From Microbulbifer halophilus (lineage in GTDB: Bacteria > Pseudomonadota > Gammaproteobacteria > Pseudomonadales > Cellvibrionaceae), in the NCBI RefSeq assembly GCF_026183675.1, contig NZ_JAPIVK010000011.1:1-59889 (forward strand): a stretch of DNA of 59,889 nucleotides. The letters are read 5' to 3'. Under the pieces are notes generated by a model, which did no database searches, was not told where the DNA came from, and was given only the letters and a program-made list of their open reading frames with translations. Positions 42,392 to 54,300 of the stretch are shown here, in pieces (position 1 is the stretch's first letter; every line of letters begins with the position of its first letter). Made by a program: the position numbers and the translations under genes.

Positions 42392-44641
42392 ATGACCGAT
42401 ACCTCCGTCTACGAGGCCAGCGAGCGGCAGTCGCTCGCGGACTACACCGAAAAGGCGTACCTGGACTACTCCATGTACGTGATCCTGGACCGCGCCCTGC
42501 CCAATATCGGCGACGGCCTGAAGCCGGTGCAGCGGCGTATCGTCTACGCCATGAGCGAGCTGGGTCTGAAGAACACGGCCAAGTACAAGAAGTCCGCGCG
42601 CACCGTCGGCGACGTGATCGGTAAATACCACCCGCACGGCGACAGCGCCGTCTACGAGGCCATGGTGCTGATGGCCCAGCCCTTTTCCTACCGCTACCCG
42701 CTGGTGGACGGCCAGGGCAACTGGGGCTCGCCGGACGATCCCAAATCCTTCGCCGCCATGCGTTACACCGAGTCGCGCATGGGCAAATACTCCGAAGTGC
42801 TGCTGTCGGAGCTGGGGCAGGGCACCGTCGACTGGCAGCCCAATTTTGACGGCACCATCGACGAGCCGTCGGTGCTGCCGGCGCGGGTACCCAACATATT
42901 GCTGAACGGCACCACCGGGATCGCCGTGGGCATGGCCACGGATATTCCGCCGCACAACCTGCGCGAGGTGGTCGATGCCACCGTGACCCTGCTGGAGAAT
43001 CCCAAGGCCACGGTGTCCGATCTGTGCGAGCATATCCAGGGGCCGGATATGCCCACCGATGCGGAGATCATCACGCCGCGGGCGGATATCCAGAAGGTCT
43101 ACGAGACCGGCCGCGGCTCGGTGAAAATGCGGGCCATCTGGAACGAGGAGGATGGCGATATCGTCATCACTGCGCTGCCCTACCAGGCCAGCGGTGCCAA
43201 GGTGCTGGAGCAGATCGCGGCGCAGATGCAGGCCAAGAAACTGCCCATGGTCACCGACCTGCGCGACGAGTCCGACCACGAAAATCCCACCCGCCTGATC
43301 ATCGTGCCAAAGAACCGGAAGGTGGATGCGGAACAGGTGATGAACCACCTGTTCGCCACCACCGACCTGGAGAAGAGCTACCGCATCAACCTGAACATGA
43401 TCGGTATCGACGGCCGCCCGCAGGTGAAGAGCCTGGACAAGATCCTGGGCGAGTGGCTCAGTTTCCGCACCGTGACCACCCGCCGGCGCCTGCAGTTCCG
43501 CCTCGACAAGGTGGAAAAGCGACTGCACCTGCTGGCGGGCCTGTTGATCGCCTTCCTCAATATCGATGAAGTGATCGAGATCATCCGCACCCACGACGAG
43601 CCCAGGCAGGCGCTGATGGAGCGCTTCGAGCTGACCGAGGTGCAGGCGGAATATATCCTCGACACCAAGCTGCGCCAGCTGGCGCGCCTGGAGGAAATGA
43701 AGATCCGCGGCGAGCAGGCGGAGCTGGAAAAAGAGCGCGAAACCCTGAGCAAAACCCTCGATAGCGCCCGCCGCCTGAAAACCCTGATCAAGAAGGAACT
43801 GCTGGCCGCCGCCAAGGAGTTCGGCGACGAGCGCCGCTCGCCGATCGTCCAGCGCGAGGAGGCAAAAGCCTTCAACGAGGCGGACCTGCTGTCCTCGGAC
43901 CCGATTACGGTGGTGCTGTCCGACAAGGGCTGGATCCGCTCCGCCAAGGGCCACGAAATCGATCCGGCGGCGCTGAACTACAAGGCCGGCGACAACTTCA
44001 AGTTCGCCGCCCGCGGCAAGAGCAACCAGCCGGCGCTGCTGCTCGACTCCACCGGCCGCAGCTACGCCATCGCCTCCCACACGCTGCCGTCCGCCCGCGG
44101 CCAGGGCGAACCGCTGTCCGGCCGCATCAACCCGCCGTCGGGCGCCACCTTCGAGGGCCTGATGATGGGCGGCGACGAGGAGCGGGTGCTGCTGGCCTCG
44201 GATGCCGGCTACGGCTTTATCGCCAGACTGGCGGACCTGCAGACCCGCAACAAGGCCGGCAAGGCGATGCTGACGCTGCCCAAGGGCGCCAGGGTGCTGC
44301 CCCCCTGCGAGGTGGAGAATCCGGAAGAGGCGCTGCTGGCCGCGGTGACCAGCGAGGGCCGCATGCTGGTGTTCCCGGTCTCCGAGCTGCCGGAACTGGC
44401 CAAGGGCAAGGGCAACAAGATCGTCAATATCCCCTCCGCCCGCGTTGCCAGCCGCGAGGAGTTCGTGATCGGCATCGCGGTGCTGCAGGGCAGCGACCAA
44501 CTGGTTGTCCACGCCGGCAAGCGCCACACCAGGATCAAGATTTCCGAGATGGATCACTACCGCGGCGAGCGCGGTCGCCGGGGCAACAAACTGCCGCGGG
44601 GTTTCCAGAAGGTGGATCGGATCGAAGTACAGGAGAAATAA
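42392..44641 (+). CDS. parC: DNA topoisomerase IV subunit A
   Basis: 749 residues, the normal size. The enzyme decatenates and relaxes DNA with ParE. The N-terminal breakage-reunion domain includes [34 protein letters not shown] (the quinolone-resistance region with wild-type-like Ser85 and Glu89) and [10 protein letters not shown] with catalytic Tyr125. The C-terminal part carries degenerate beta-pinwheel repeats ([18 protein letters not shown]). parE is not in the window. Confidence 0.97.
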   Translation: MTDTSVYEASERQSLADYTEKAYLDYSMYVILDRALPNIGDGLKPVQRRIVYAMSELGLKNTAKYKKSARTVGDVIGKYHPHGDSAVYEAMVLMAQPFSYRYPLVDGQGNWGSPDDPKSFAAMRYTESRMGKYSEVLLSELGQGTVDWQPNFDGTIDEPSVLPARVPNILLNGTTGIAVGMATDIPPHNLREVVDATVTLLENPKATVSDLCEHIQGPDMPTDAEIITPRADIQKVYETGRGSVKMRAIWNEEDGDIVITALPYQASGAKVLEQIAAQMQAKKLPMVTDLRDESDHENPTRLIIVPKNRKVDAEQVMNHLFATTDLEKSYRINLNMIGIDGRPQVKSLDKILGEWLSFRTVTTRRRLQFRLDKVEKRLHLLAGLLIAFLNIDEVIEIIRTHDEPRQALMERFELTEVQAEYILDTKLRQLARLEEMKIRGEQAELEKERETLSKTLDSARRLKTLIKKELLAAAKEFGDERRSPIVQREEAKAFNEADLLSSDPITVVLSDKGWIRSAKGHEIDPAALNYKAGDNFKFAARGKSNQPALLLDSTGRSYAIASHTLPSARGQGEPLSGRINPPSGATFEGLMMGGDEERVLLASDAGYGFIARLADLQTRNKAGKAMLTLPKGARVLPPCEVENPEEALLAAVTSEGRMLVFPVSELPELAKGKGNKIVNIPSARVASREEFVIGIAVLQGSDQLVVHAGKRHTRIKISEMDHYRGERGRRGNKLPRGFQKVDRIEVQEK

Positions 44642-44681
44642 CCCCGCCATTCCCACCGCACTCTACAGGGGCGCTTCCGGC

Positions 44682-44816
44682 CGCCCCTCTCCCGAACCCT
44701 CTCCCGGTGGGAGAGGGGACTGATGCGGGGCCCGAGAAAGCCCGATGGGCTGATCCGCCCCGGCGTTTCCGATATAGCTCCCCTCTCCCGCCGGGAGAGG
44801 GGCCGGGGGAGAGGGC
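44682..44816. repeat. CTCTCCCGGTGGGAGAGGGG intergenic repeat module
   Basis: Two short palindromes, CTCTCCCGGTGGGAGAGGGGACT (44699-44721) and CCCCTCTCCCGCCGGGAGAGGGG (44780-44802), flank a spacer containing CGATGGGC and GTTTCCGATATAGCTC. The same arrangement occurs twice at 59556-59850. The gap between parC and marR (44642-44956) holds nothing else recognisable except the palindrome at 44916. Confidence 0.8.
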
Positions 44817-44915
44817 ATTGAAGGGCCCGGTGGTTTCCTAGGCCCCGATGTTGGACCTTACCGTCATTATTGTCTCCTGCGGCGCACCCTACCCCAGTCC
44901 CCATCTTGCGATAAC

Positions 44916-44931
44916 TATAAGCATGCTTATA
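44916..44931. promoter_or_regulatory. Candidate MarR operator
   Basis: TATAAGCATGCTTATA, a perfect 16-bp palindrome 25 bases upstream of the marR start, overlapping the expected promoter. AT-rich palindromes of this size are typical of MarR-family operators. Confidence 0.7.
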
Positions 44932-44956
44932 ATCCGCGCCCTTCAACGGAGGGGCC

Positions 44957-45388
44957 ATGTTCGCGCAAGACAAAGAATCACAGATGAGCTTCGAGCTGCA
45001 CAGCGCGGCGCATCTGCTGCGGCGGAATTTTGACCGCCGCGCCAGGGCGCACGGCCTCAGCCGCTCCCGCTGGCAGGTGCTCTGGCACCTGGCCAGGGAG
45101 GAGGGGCAGAAACAGGCGGAGCTGGCGGAGCGTATGGACGTGGCGCCGATCAGCCTGGCGCGCCAGGTCGACAAGCTGCAGCAGGAGGGGCTGGTGGAGC
45201 GCCGGCCGGACCCGGAAGACCGGCGCTGTTTCCGTGTCTATCTCACCGCCGCGGCGGAGCCCGCGCTGGAGATCCTGCGCGGCCTGGCCACGCAGACCCG
45301 CAGCCAGGCGCTGGCCGGCTTTTCCGACGAGGAAACCGCGCAGTTGCAGGGGCTACTCGAGCGCCTGAAGAAGAACCTGGCGGAGTAG
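44957..45388 (+). CDS. MarR-family transcriptional regulator
   Basis: 143 residues from ATG 44957, preceded by GGAGGGG. The winged-helix core shows SRSRWQVLWHLAREEG, QAELAERMDVAPISLARQVDKL and the wing LVERRPDPEDRRCFRVYLT. It lies directly before emrAB and has a palindrome at its promoter, so it probably represses the efflux operon until a substrate binds. Confidence 0.92.
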   Translation: MFAQDKESQMSFELHSAAHLLRRNFDRRARAHGLSRSRWQVLWHLAREEGQKQAELAERMDVAPISLARQVDKLQQEGLVERRPDPEDRRCFRVYLTAAAEPALEILRGLATQTRSQALAGFSDEETAQLQGLLERLKKNLAE

Positions 45389-45411
45389 GCCAGCACCCGA
45401 GGAGTATTGAA

Positions 45412-46485
45412 GTGGTAGAAAAACTGGGGAAATTCACTCCGCGCCGCGTCGGCTTCGCCGCCGGTATCGCCGTGGCGCTGGCGGTTGCCGGCTGGTGCCT
45501 GTTTGGCGGTGGCGGCACCGTGCACACCGAGAATGCCTATATCAAGGCGGACAAGCTCTCCCTGGCCGCGGAAGTCAGCGGCGTGGTGGCCGAGGTCGCT
45601 GTGCGCGCGAACCAGCCCGTGGAGAAGGGTGACCTGCTGGTGCAACTGGAGAAAACGCCCTTCGAGCTGGCAGTGGCCGAGGCCGAAGCGCACCTGGGCC
45701 AGGTGCGCAACAAGCTGCTGGCGCGCCGCGCTGCCTACGCCGAGGCGGAGGCGGCGCTGAAACAGGCGCGCGAGGATGCGGACTTCTACCGCCGCCAGCT
45801 CAACCGCAACGAGAAACTGGAGGAAATGGCGGTCTCGGAAGCGCAACTGGACGAGGCGCGCCAGAAACTGAACCGCGCCCTGGCGCAGATCGATATCAAT
45901 ACCGAAAAGCTCGCCAGCCTGCGCGCCGAGCTGGGCGGCAACCCGAAGATCCCGCTGGAGGACCAGGCGGACCTGAAGGTGGCCCAGGCAAAACTGGACA
46001 AGGCGCGCTACCAGCTCTCGCGCACCAGTATCACCGCGCCGGTGGACGGGCTGGTTTCCAATGAGGTGCCCCAGGCGGGCGAGATGGCGCCGGCCGGGCT
46101 GAGCCTGATCAGTATGCTGGGTACCGAGGGCATCTGGGTCGAGGCCAACCTGAAGGAGACGCAACTGGCGAGGGTGCGTGCCGGCCAGCAGGCGGAGGTC
46201 ACCCTGGATGCCTATCCCGGCTTCCGCTGGAAGGCGCAGGTGGACAGCCTGAGCCCCGCCAGCGGCAGCGAATTCGCGCTGATTCCGCCGCAGAACGCCA
46301 GTGGCAACTGGGTCAAGGTGGTGCAGCGGGTGCCGGTTCGGCTGCGTCTGTACCCCACCAAAAAAGCGCCCACGCTGCGCGCGGGCATGAGTGCGGAAGT
46401 GCGCATCGATACCAGCGAGGACGACAAACTCGTCGCCGCGCGGGTCTCCGGCGGCGAAGGCAGCCGCGTCGTCCTGTCCCCGTGA
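45412..46485 (+). CDS. emrA: EmrA/HlyD-type membrane-fusion protein
   Basis: 357 residues from GTG 45412, with GGAG eight bases upstream. One N-terminal membrane helix (VGFAAGIAVALAVAGWCLF) precedes the typical HTENAYIKADKLSLAAEVSG lipoyl-like half. A coiled-coil hairpin spans about 85-190 (RAAYAEAEAALKQARED to QADLKVAQAKLDKARY), and the second half includes RTSITAPVDGLVSNE and LKETQLARVRAGQQAEV. It works with EmrB to carry drugs across the envelope. It starts 23 bases after marR and is in the same operon. Confidence 0.92.
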   Translation: MVEKLGKFTPRRVGFAAGIAVALAVAGWCLFGGGGTVHTENAYIKADKLSLAAEVSGVVAEVAVRANQPVEKGDLLVQLEKTPFELAVAEAEAHLGQVRNKLLARRAAYAEAEAALKQAREDADFYRRQLNRNEKLEEMAVSEAQLDEARQKLNRALAQIDINTEKLASLRAELGGNPKIPLEDQADLKVAQAKLDKARYQLSRTSITAPVDGLVSNEVPQAGEMAPAGLSLISMLGTEGIWVEANLKETQLARVRAGQQAEVTLDAYPGFRWKAQVDSLSPASGSEFALIPPQNASGNWVKVVQRVPVRLRLYPTKKAPTLRAGMSAEVRIDTSEDDKLVAARVSGGEGSRVVLSP

Positions 46486-46496
46486 GCGCGGCCTGA

Positions 46497-47990
46497 ATGA
46501 GTGCCGCCGCCAAAGACAGCACCAGGACCCTGATGGTCACCGCCAGCATCATGCTGGCCACCATCATCCAGGTGCTGGATACCACCATCGCCAACGTGGC
46601 CCTGCCGCATATGCAGGGCAGCCTCAGCGCCAGCAGCGACCAGATCACCTGGGTGCTGACGTCCTATATCGTCGCCGCGGCCATCATGACCCTGCCGGTG
46701 GGCTACCTGTCCCAGCGCTTCGGGCGCCGCAGGCTGTTCCTGTGGTCGGTGGCCGGCTTCACCATCACCTCGATGCTCTGCGGCCAGGCCGGCAGCCTCA
46801 ACGAGATGATTCTCTGGCGACTGCTGCAGGGCGTGTTCGGCGCCGCGCTGGTGCCGCTGTCCCAGGCCACGCTGCTGGATACCTACCCGCGCGAGAAACA
46901 CGCCTCGGCCATGAGTATCTGGGGCATGGGGGTGATGATCGGGCCCATCCTGGGGCCGACCCTGGGCGGCTGGCTGACCGAGTACTATTCCTGGCGCTGG
47001 GTCTTCTACATCAACCTGCCCCTGGGCATTCTGTCCTTTATCGGTATCTGGCTGTACGTGGGGGACGGCGAGACCCGCAAGACCCGCTTCGACGCCCTGG
47101 GTTTCGGCCTGCTGGCACTGTCGGTGGGCGCGCTGCAGATGATGCTGGACCGGGGCGAGCAGGTGGACTGGTTCGAATCCCTGGAAGTCCAGCTCTACAC
47201 CATCGCCTCGATACTGGGGCTCTACCTGTTTATCGTTCACTCGCGTACCAGCGAGACCCCCTTCCTGTCGCCGGGGCTGTTCCGCGACAGGAACTATGTG
47301 GCCGGGGTGCTCTTCATCTTCGTGGTGGGCATCATCCTGCTGGCCACCATGGCGCTGCTGCCCTCCTACCTGCAGGAGTGGAAAGGCTATCCGGTGGTGA
47401 CCACCGGCCTGGTGCTGATGCCCCGCGGTGTGGGGGTGATGGTGGCGATGATGCTGGTGGGCCGGCTGGGGCGCCTGGTGGACGGCCGCGTGCTGATTGT
47501 GCTGGGTATGCTGCTGGTGTGCTGGTCGCTGCACATCATGGCCGGGTTCAACCTACAGGTGAGCCGCGACACACTGGTGTGGACGGGGGTGCTGCAGGGC
47601 TTCGGCCTGGGGCTGGTATTCGTGCCCACCTCCACCCTGGCCTATGTGACCCTGCCGAGCCACCTGCGCGGCGAGGCCACGGCACTGTTCAGCCTGTCGC
47701 GCAATCTGGGCAGCAGTATCGGCGTGTCCATCGTGATGTCGGTGCTGTCGCGCAGCCTGTGGATCAACCAGCAGCAGCTGGGCGAGCGGGTACAGGCCTC
47801 CCCGCAAATGCTCGCCGGCCTGGCCGGTGGCGGCGATCCCATCGCGCTGCCGGGGGCGATCTACGAGGAGGTGTCGAGACAGGCGGCGGAAATCGCCTAT
47901 GTGAACGACTTCCAGTTGCTGATGTGGATCAACCTGGCGGCGATTCCGCTGGCCTTCATGCTCTCCAATCCCAAACTGGAAGATATCTAA
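46497..47990 (+). CDS. emrB: EmrB-type DHA2 drug:H+ antiporter, 3' end altered by island insertion
   Basis: 497 residues with 14 membrane helices. DHA2 motifs are LDTTIANVALPHMQGSL (motif D1), YLSQRFGRRRLFL (motif A) and GPILGPTLGGWLTEYYSWRW (motif C). It pumps hydrophobic drugs with EmrA. The gene starts 11 bases after emrA. Its last codons read NPKLEDI, while a 75-bp copy of this 3' end 8.4 kb downstream continues NPKPEND. The downstream copy lies beside the neighbouring genes and probably shows the ancestral end, so the island replaced the last four codons. Confidence 0.93.
   Translation: MSAAAKDSTRTLMVTASIMLATIIQVLDTTIANVALPHMQGSLSASSDQITWVLTSYIVAAAIMTLPVGYLSQRFGRRRLFLWSVAGFTITSMLCGQAGSLNEMILWRLLQGVFGAALVPLSQATLLDTYPREKHASAMSIWGMGVMIGPILGPTLGGWLTEYYSWRWVFYINLPLGILSFIGIWLYVGDGETRKTRFDALGFGLLALSVGALQMMLDRGEQVDWFESLEVQLYTIASILGLYLFIVHSRTSETPFLSPGLFRDRNYVAGVLFIFVVGIILLATMALLPSYLQEWKGYPVVTTGLVLMPRGVGVMVAMMLVGRLGRLVDGRVLIVLGMLLVCWSLHIMAGFNLQVSRDTLVWTGVLQGFGLGLVFVPTSTLAYVTLPSHLRGEATALFSLSRNLGSSIGVSIVMSVLSRSLWINQQQLGERVQASPQMLAGLAGGGDPIALPGAIYEEVSRQAAEIAYVNDFQLLMWINLAAIPLAFMLSNPKLEDI
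47902..47976. repeat. Left copy of the 75-bp island-border direct repeat
   Basis: Bases 47902-47976, inside the 3' end of emrB, are identical to 56384-56458. The two copies enclose about 8.4 kb of lower-GC DNA. Confidence 0.97.
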
Positions 47991-48342
47991 TATAAATGCC
48001 GTCTTCCCGGAGCTTGATAGTCATACGGTATAACTCTGCCTGGTCGAATCTCAATGGCGATCATCGCCAATTTTCTGGAGTTGAGCGGCGATTAAGTTGT
48101 CCTCATTGAGTTCACCCTGACCGTTATCAGTCAATCGCAGAGAAGGATAGCCGTGAGCAAGATCTTTAGACCCACCTGTCCATTAGGTCTAGTATGTAAT
48201 TTCGTGTAATAAGATAAATATATACAAACGTATAATTTGTTGCTAGCTTTCCCAGTTAAATGTGATGGCGCTTTAACTCTATTCGAGCTGCGTTTTGTTC
48301 AGTGGAGTCAGCCATTATCAATAATAATATTGGGTTCTTATT
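47991..48342. other. AT-rich leader of the island with a possible gene remnant
   Basis: The 352 bases before the Rhs gene are AT-rich. On the reverse strand, 48051-48182 encode about 40 protein-like codons (KDLAHGYPSLRLTDNGQGE) ending at TGA 48051-48053 but lacking a start, so a decayed gene is possible. I do not recognise it. The last 130 bases probably hold the Rhs promoter. Confidence 0.35.
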
Positions 48343-51300
48343 ATGCTTTGGGGAAGGCTCTCTCTACCAATCTGTCTTGTCGCGTTTCTAATATTCAGTA
48401 TTTCCAGCCCTTCAGTAGCGATTCCACCGCCGCCGGATGACGATTGTAGTGGCGGCACTGCGTTGAGGATTGGTTCCGTATCTATTACCTCGCCCGATTC
48501 CCATGGGAACTATAGTCTGAGTTTTTATCTTGCTCGCCATGGAATAGACGACCCAATGTGTAGCCGGGTTCAAATCCAGGAGAGCGTGGATGGTAGTGCG
48601 TACAATACGATTTATACCGACATGCCATGGGGTGGAACAGAGACGAAGAGCTTCAGTGAACAGCCTTCTGCTACCTACAGGTACAGGGTAAGGCATTACT
48701 TTACGGGAGGAAGCTATAGCACCTGGGTTTATTCCAAGCGGGTTACAGTTGCTAAGAAGCCAAATACCCCAAGCCGAGCCTATTTTTTGAATAATGAAGG
48801 AGGCCCGGACAGGGATGGCCGCTTTAAGTTGAAGTGGGAGGCTGACAGCACTCCACCGAAAGTTACCGGCTACCACGTAGCCAAGTGTAAAGGGGAGGTC
48901 TGTACAGGAAGCACGGGTAGCTGGAGTCGTGTCTACACTGGGGCCGATCCAGAAAAGGGAGGTATAATCCAGGGTGCTTCCACGCAATTAAAGGGAGGAA
49001 AGTACCGTTATCGTGTGCGTGCTTATGTAAAAATTGGCTCCACAGTCAAGAGAAGTAGTTGGCGTTATTCTTCTTATATTACGGTCAACCGAAAACCGGG
49101 TGAAGTTGAGGATTTCACCGCCCCGGGGCCCGGTGTACAAGACAAAACCAGTTTCAGCGTCACCTGGGATGCTGTCACTGGTGTCTTTGACAAAGTTACC
49201 AAGTATCAATTGCAGTGCAGTATCAATGGCCAGCCTTTTTCCAGCAGCGGTTGTGGCAATGATGATCTTGGAACCAAAACTACAATGACAGTGTCGTTAC
49301 CTGAGGGGGCAAAGGGCGAGTACAGGTTTCGTGCCAAGGCTTGCAACAGTCAAGGCTGTTATAGGAACTGGACCAGGCCTGCCTATCAGAAAGTAGTTAC
49401 GGTAGACATTCCCTTGACAAACCCCGATGCGATTTCCTTCGTGGGATTTGAAGAAGAGGGTCGCCTTGACCGGAATGGTGTGTTTACCCTGAATTGGAAT
49501 CCCTCCAGCAGCTCACCAGAAATAACAGGATATCAAGTAGAGCAGTGTAGGGGCGAGGGAGCAAATTGTGCTTCCACCAGTGGTAACTGGAGCCGGGTAT
49601 ACTCTGAAGCCGATGATAGTACGCGAAGTGTTGCCCTTCCTTCTGCAGGGGGAAGGCTCACAAGTGGAAAGTACCAGTACCGGGTCCGCTCCTATGTGGA
49701 GTTGGGCGATTCCCCTACTTACAGTGAGTGGTTGTATTCCGCCATTGTCACCGTCAATAGAAAACCCGATGAAGTTGCTAGTTTTATAGCGCCAGAATCT
49801 CTGGAACAGACAGAGGGTTTCTCTGTGACCTGGGCCGGAGTCAGTGGCGCCTTTGATAAAGTAACCAAATATCAGTTGCAATGCAGTATCGAAGGGGGGC
49901 CTTTTAATTTCTCAAACTGCTCTAGCAGTGACTCTGTCAGAAACCTTGGAACAGAAACTTCGGCTAGGATTTCCCCATCCGAGGGCAGTGAGGGGCAGTA
50001 CAGATTTCGTGTGCGCGCCTGTAACAGCGAAGGTTGTGGTTCATGGACGGCATCGGGAAACCAGAAATCTGTCTACGTAGATATCCCTTACTCCGCTCCC
50101 AAGCCACCGTACTTCGTAAATTTGCCGGAAGATACAGAGACTGGCGACTATGACGTGCGATGGAAAATGCCGAATAGTCCCGGTGAGTATACCGCTTTTG
50201 AACTAAAGCGGCGGTGCAAGATGGGCGCGGAAAGTTGTGGTCACGATGGTTGGGGAGCGGCGATTCCCCTGGCCGACGCGCTGGATACCACGTTTCCGGC
50301 GCGAGGCGATAACGAGGATAGGTTCCAGTATCAGGTTCGAGCTTGCAACAAAGATGAATGTTCATCTTGGAGAACTAGTGCCTGGGTCGACGTACACAAC
50401 TTGAATGGTATCCGTTCCGTAGTCCCCTTGGCCACGGCAACTAAACCCGGGAATACCACCTACAAGGTGGAAGTGACTCAACAGGGCGACGCTGTTATCA
50501 ATATTCCCGTTAAGGTGGCTCCGGGAGTCAATGGGCTTTCGCCTGACGTAGGTATCAATTACTCCGGTGCCCGCTACCTGGAGCGTAGCACTCAGGTACT
50601 GCCGGAGGATACCCTCGGCTATGGCTGGCGCCTGAGTGGATTTGGAGAAATTCGCCGCTGTGTAGTTGATCGGCCCAATACCGATAGTATCCAACTAGAT
50701 TATACCGATTCAGTTTGCCTTGACGGTGAACCACTGGAATTGATTTCCGGCGCTACCCCCTGGGCGCCTGGCGCACTTCTTCGGACCAAGCGGGATGATT
50801 TCAGCCTTATAAAAGTAATGTCGGAACCTACCAGTCATAAATGGTTTAAGGTGCTGACGCCTGACGGCCGTGTAATGGAATACGGTAATACAGAGGGTAG
50901 TCGCGTTAGGGTGGGTTCCTCTACGCCATTTGCCTGGAGTCTGAACAAAGTTACGGATACCTTCGGTAATTCCATCGAATATAAGTATCACCGTGATACG
51001 GTGGAGGGGATCAACTACCCCCTGGAAATTATCTACGGAAACGATGGTGATGCCAGGGTAACCTTTGAATACAGTACTCGTACTGATGCACCACCACAGC
51101 CTCTTGGCCCGGACGGCATACAGCAGGAGCAATTGGTGCTTTTGCATCATATCAATGTCTATCTCGACGACAACCCTATACGTGAATATCGTCTTATCTC
51201 GGAAGATGAGGGGGAAGTGGCGGATTATCGCCGTCTGGAAGCGGTACAACTTTGTGGTTATGATAAATTCGGCTCAACCTCGGATTGCCTGAACCAGTTG

Positions 51301-54300
51301 GAGTTTGAGTGGGATACGGATACCGGGGTCGATGTCGATACTGGCATCTACCAGATTACCGATGGCCTGGGTAAAATCACGGAATTTGACCTCACTCCAG
51401 TCGATGGCAGTCAAAGCCCCGCGCTGCTTGGCGAGGATGAGCGTCCTTTTGGAGATGGTATAGTCCCCTATAATGCCAGCCCAATGGTGGTGGAGAATGG
51501 AAGTTATCGCTGGGTGGTCACTGAACTGCGACATTCCAATGGAGAGTCCGGCGGTTGGAATCGGACTACTTACGCCTATCAGGGCTCGGGCTTCGTCAGC
51601 GACTATAACCGAGGGTTCCTAGGCTACTATGCCCAGAAAATCCATGACCAGGAATCGGACATTGTTACTTACCGTCAATTCCGACTGGACTTCCCCCACT
51701 ATGGCCGGGTGGCTCGTGTCTACCGCTACAAGGGCAGTTACCCAAACTATGAACAGGTGCTAAGCAAGCGTCAGTACCACTACGAAGACATCTCCCTGTC
51801 TTCCGGTGATGGCAGCACCCACTACCCGGTAATGAAACAAAGCCTGGAAACACTCTATGAGCAGGATCAGGTCCTGGGGTACCGACTTACCGAGAATATC
51901 TATAGTCCGGAGAGCTATGGCGCAGAATCCGGGGACCTGATCGCTGGTATCGCACAGACCGTAAAGATTGCCACTGCGGCAGATGTATCCACAGAGCAGG
52001 GATTCTGGGGAGAGGTGAAGCCGGCCAGCGTTAGTGGTGTGCAGAGAAGTACCGAGACGGTTACCAGCTACCTCAACCGCACCGGAGCCTGGTTGATTGG
52101 CTTTGTCTCCGGTAAGGCAATTAGCCACTTCGATGGCGATATCGAAGGAAGTGCGGATAGCGTCCAGACGATGACCGCACACCCATGGCCCGGGAGCAAT
52201 AAGCCTGCCAGTATCACCCGTTTCCCCGGGAATCCGGATAACGAGCTGGAGGTGGCCTATGAATATGACGGTCAGGGCAATCTGCTCAAGGAGACTACCA
52301 GTGGCGCGAATATTGAAACACGCGAGACTCTTGCCAGTGGCTATGAGACCCTGGAGGGCGACAGGCGCTACCCCACCACCCTTACCAATGCCGAAGGCCA
52401 GACAATGCAGATCAGCTATGATTCCCGCTTTGGTTCTGAAAACAAGATTACAGACGCCGACGGCCGTGATACCAGGGTTTCCTACGATGCTTTCGGACGG
52501 GAAATAAGCCGTACCAATGATACGGATAACGTGACCTTCACCACTACTTACAGCTTCTGTTACGCCGGGATCTGTCCGGATAATCAAGGGCAGTTGGCGG
52601 CCTACAAGGTAAGTACAACATCCAGCCCCAAGATCACGCCGGATACGGAAACTTACTATGACCTGATGGGAAGGCCTGTTCGAGAGGACACGGAGTCCTT
52701 CGATGGTAGTGGCTTCATTCGGCGAGAATACAGCTATGATGCGCAGGGACGCCTACGCGAGGAAACAGCGCCTTTTATCGCAGGTGAAGACTACAGACCA
52801 CTCACCGTTTATCACTATGATCTACGAAACCGGGTGGCGAAGGTGGTCAGGCCGGATGGTAGCGAGTTGCGTACCACCTATAGCGTGCCTTCCGGCACAA
52901 GAAAGGTGAAAATGCGCATTGAAGAAGATGTACTCAGCAGCGAAGGGGTTTTGCAAGACACCCTGGTTAAGGAAAAGTTCTATGCTCTTACCGGTGATCT
53001 GGTAAAGGCTGTTGATGCCCAGGGAACCGACGATGAGGTGATTACCGAATATACCTACTACGGTAGCGGATTGCTGCATAAGGTTAAGGTCAATGGCGAT
53101 ACTTCCACAGAATCAGAATTTTCTTATGACGATGCAGGAAATCGCGATAGCCTTGTTTCCCCGAGCGTGGGAACGGTCATCAGCATGCACGATGCCTTGG
53201 GTCAGCTTATCGGCCAGACAGACAACAAGAACCAGAATATAACCTACCAGTATGACAAGTTGGGCCGCCTCGTTGAACAGGTGGATGCGGATGGAGCTGC
53301 GGAATGGGAATATGACCCGCCCAATGCTACTGGAAGCATTGATAATTGCATCTACACGAAAAATGGTGTAGAGGTGTTCAGTGAGACCTATAGCTACGAT
53401 GATGATGGCAAGCTGCAGACTACCGACACCCGTCTGGTGGCCGGGGGGCTAACAAAAAGTTATAGCCACAGCTACGGCTATGATGCCCAAGGGCGTTTGG
53501 ATAGAGTTACCTACCCCGACACTGCCAATGGCGTAGAGGCTCACTACGAATACAACACCCAAGGGTATCTGGAGAAGATCACCGATGGTGTCAACCCGTA
53601 TAAAACATTCGAGGATCTCAATGCCTTTGGTCAGGTAAAAGAAGAAATCTACGGAAACGGGGTGATTACAAATCGCACCTATAACGCCAACACGGGCCGA
53701 TTGGAAAGCATTAGTACTGGAGTTGACAGTGGTAATGGGCTCCAGAACAATGAATACTACTGGCGCTCCAATGGGACCCTTGAGAGCCGCTTGGTCTACA
53801 GCAACGGCAACACCCAAGAAGAGAAGTTTACCTACGATTCCCTGAGCCGCCTGACCAGGGCCAAAACCTGGCTAAATAATAGCCTGCAACGTACCCTGAC
53901 CACCGAGTACAACAAACTGGGTAATATCCTCGAGAAAACGTCCACTCACTCCAGCGATACTGATGTGGACGGCTACCAGTACGGCGAATTCGGCAATGCC
54001 GGCCCCAATGCCGTCAGTAATGTGAATATCGGTGGCACCGCCCACAGTCTCCACTACGACCAGAATGGCGCGATCACCCGCTACGACGCGGTCAGTGGAG
54101 ACGACAAATGGGTGACTTGGAGTGCCCGGAAGCTGCCCATCGAGATAGTTGTCGGCACCAGCAAGACTACACAAACCCCGACGGCTCGGGACCGTTTCAA
54201 GTACGGCCCCAATGGGCAGCGCTACTATCGTGAAACCAGTTGGTGGGATGAGGAAAAGCAGAAGCTTCAAACGGAGAAGGCGTTTATAATCGGCAGCTAT

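Noticed and set aside
42221..44656. 811-codon reverse-strand frame over parC
   Set aside because: A codon-bias shadow of parC; its product is low-complexity Gly/Gln/His/Leu sequence with no ribosome binding site.
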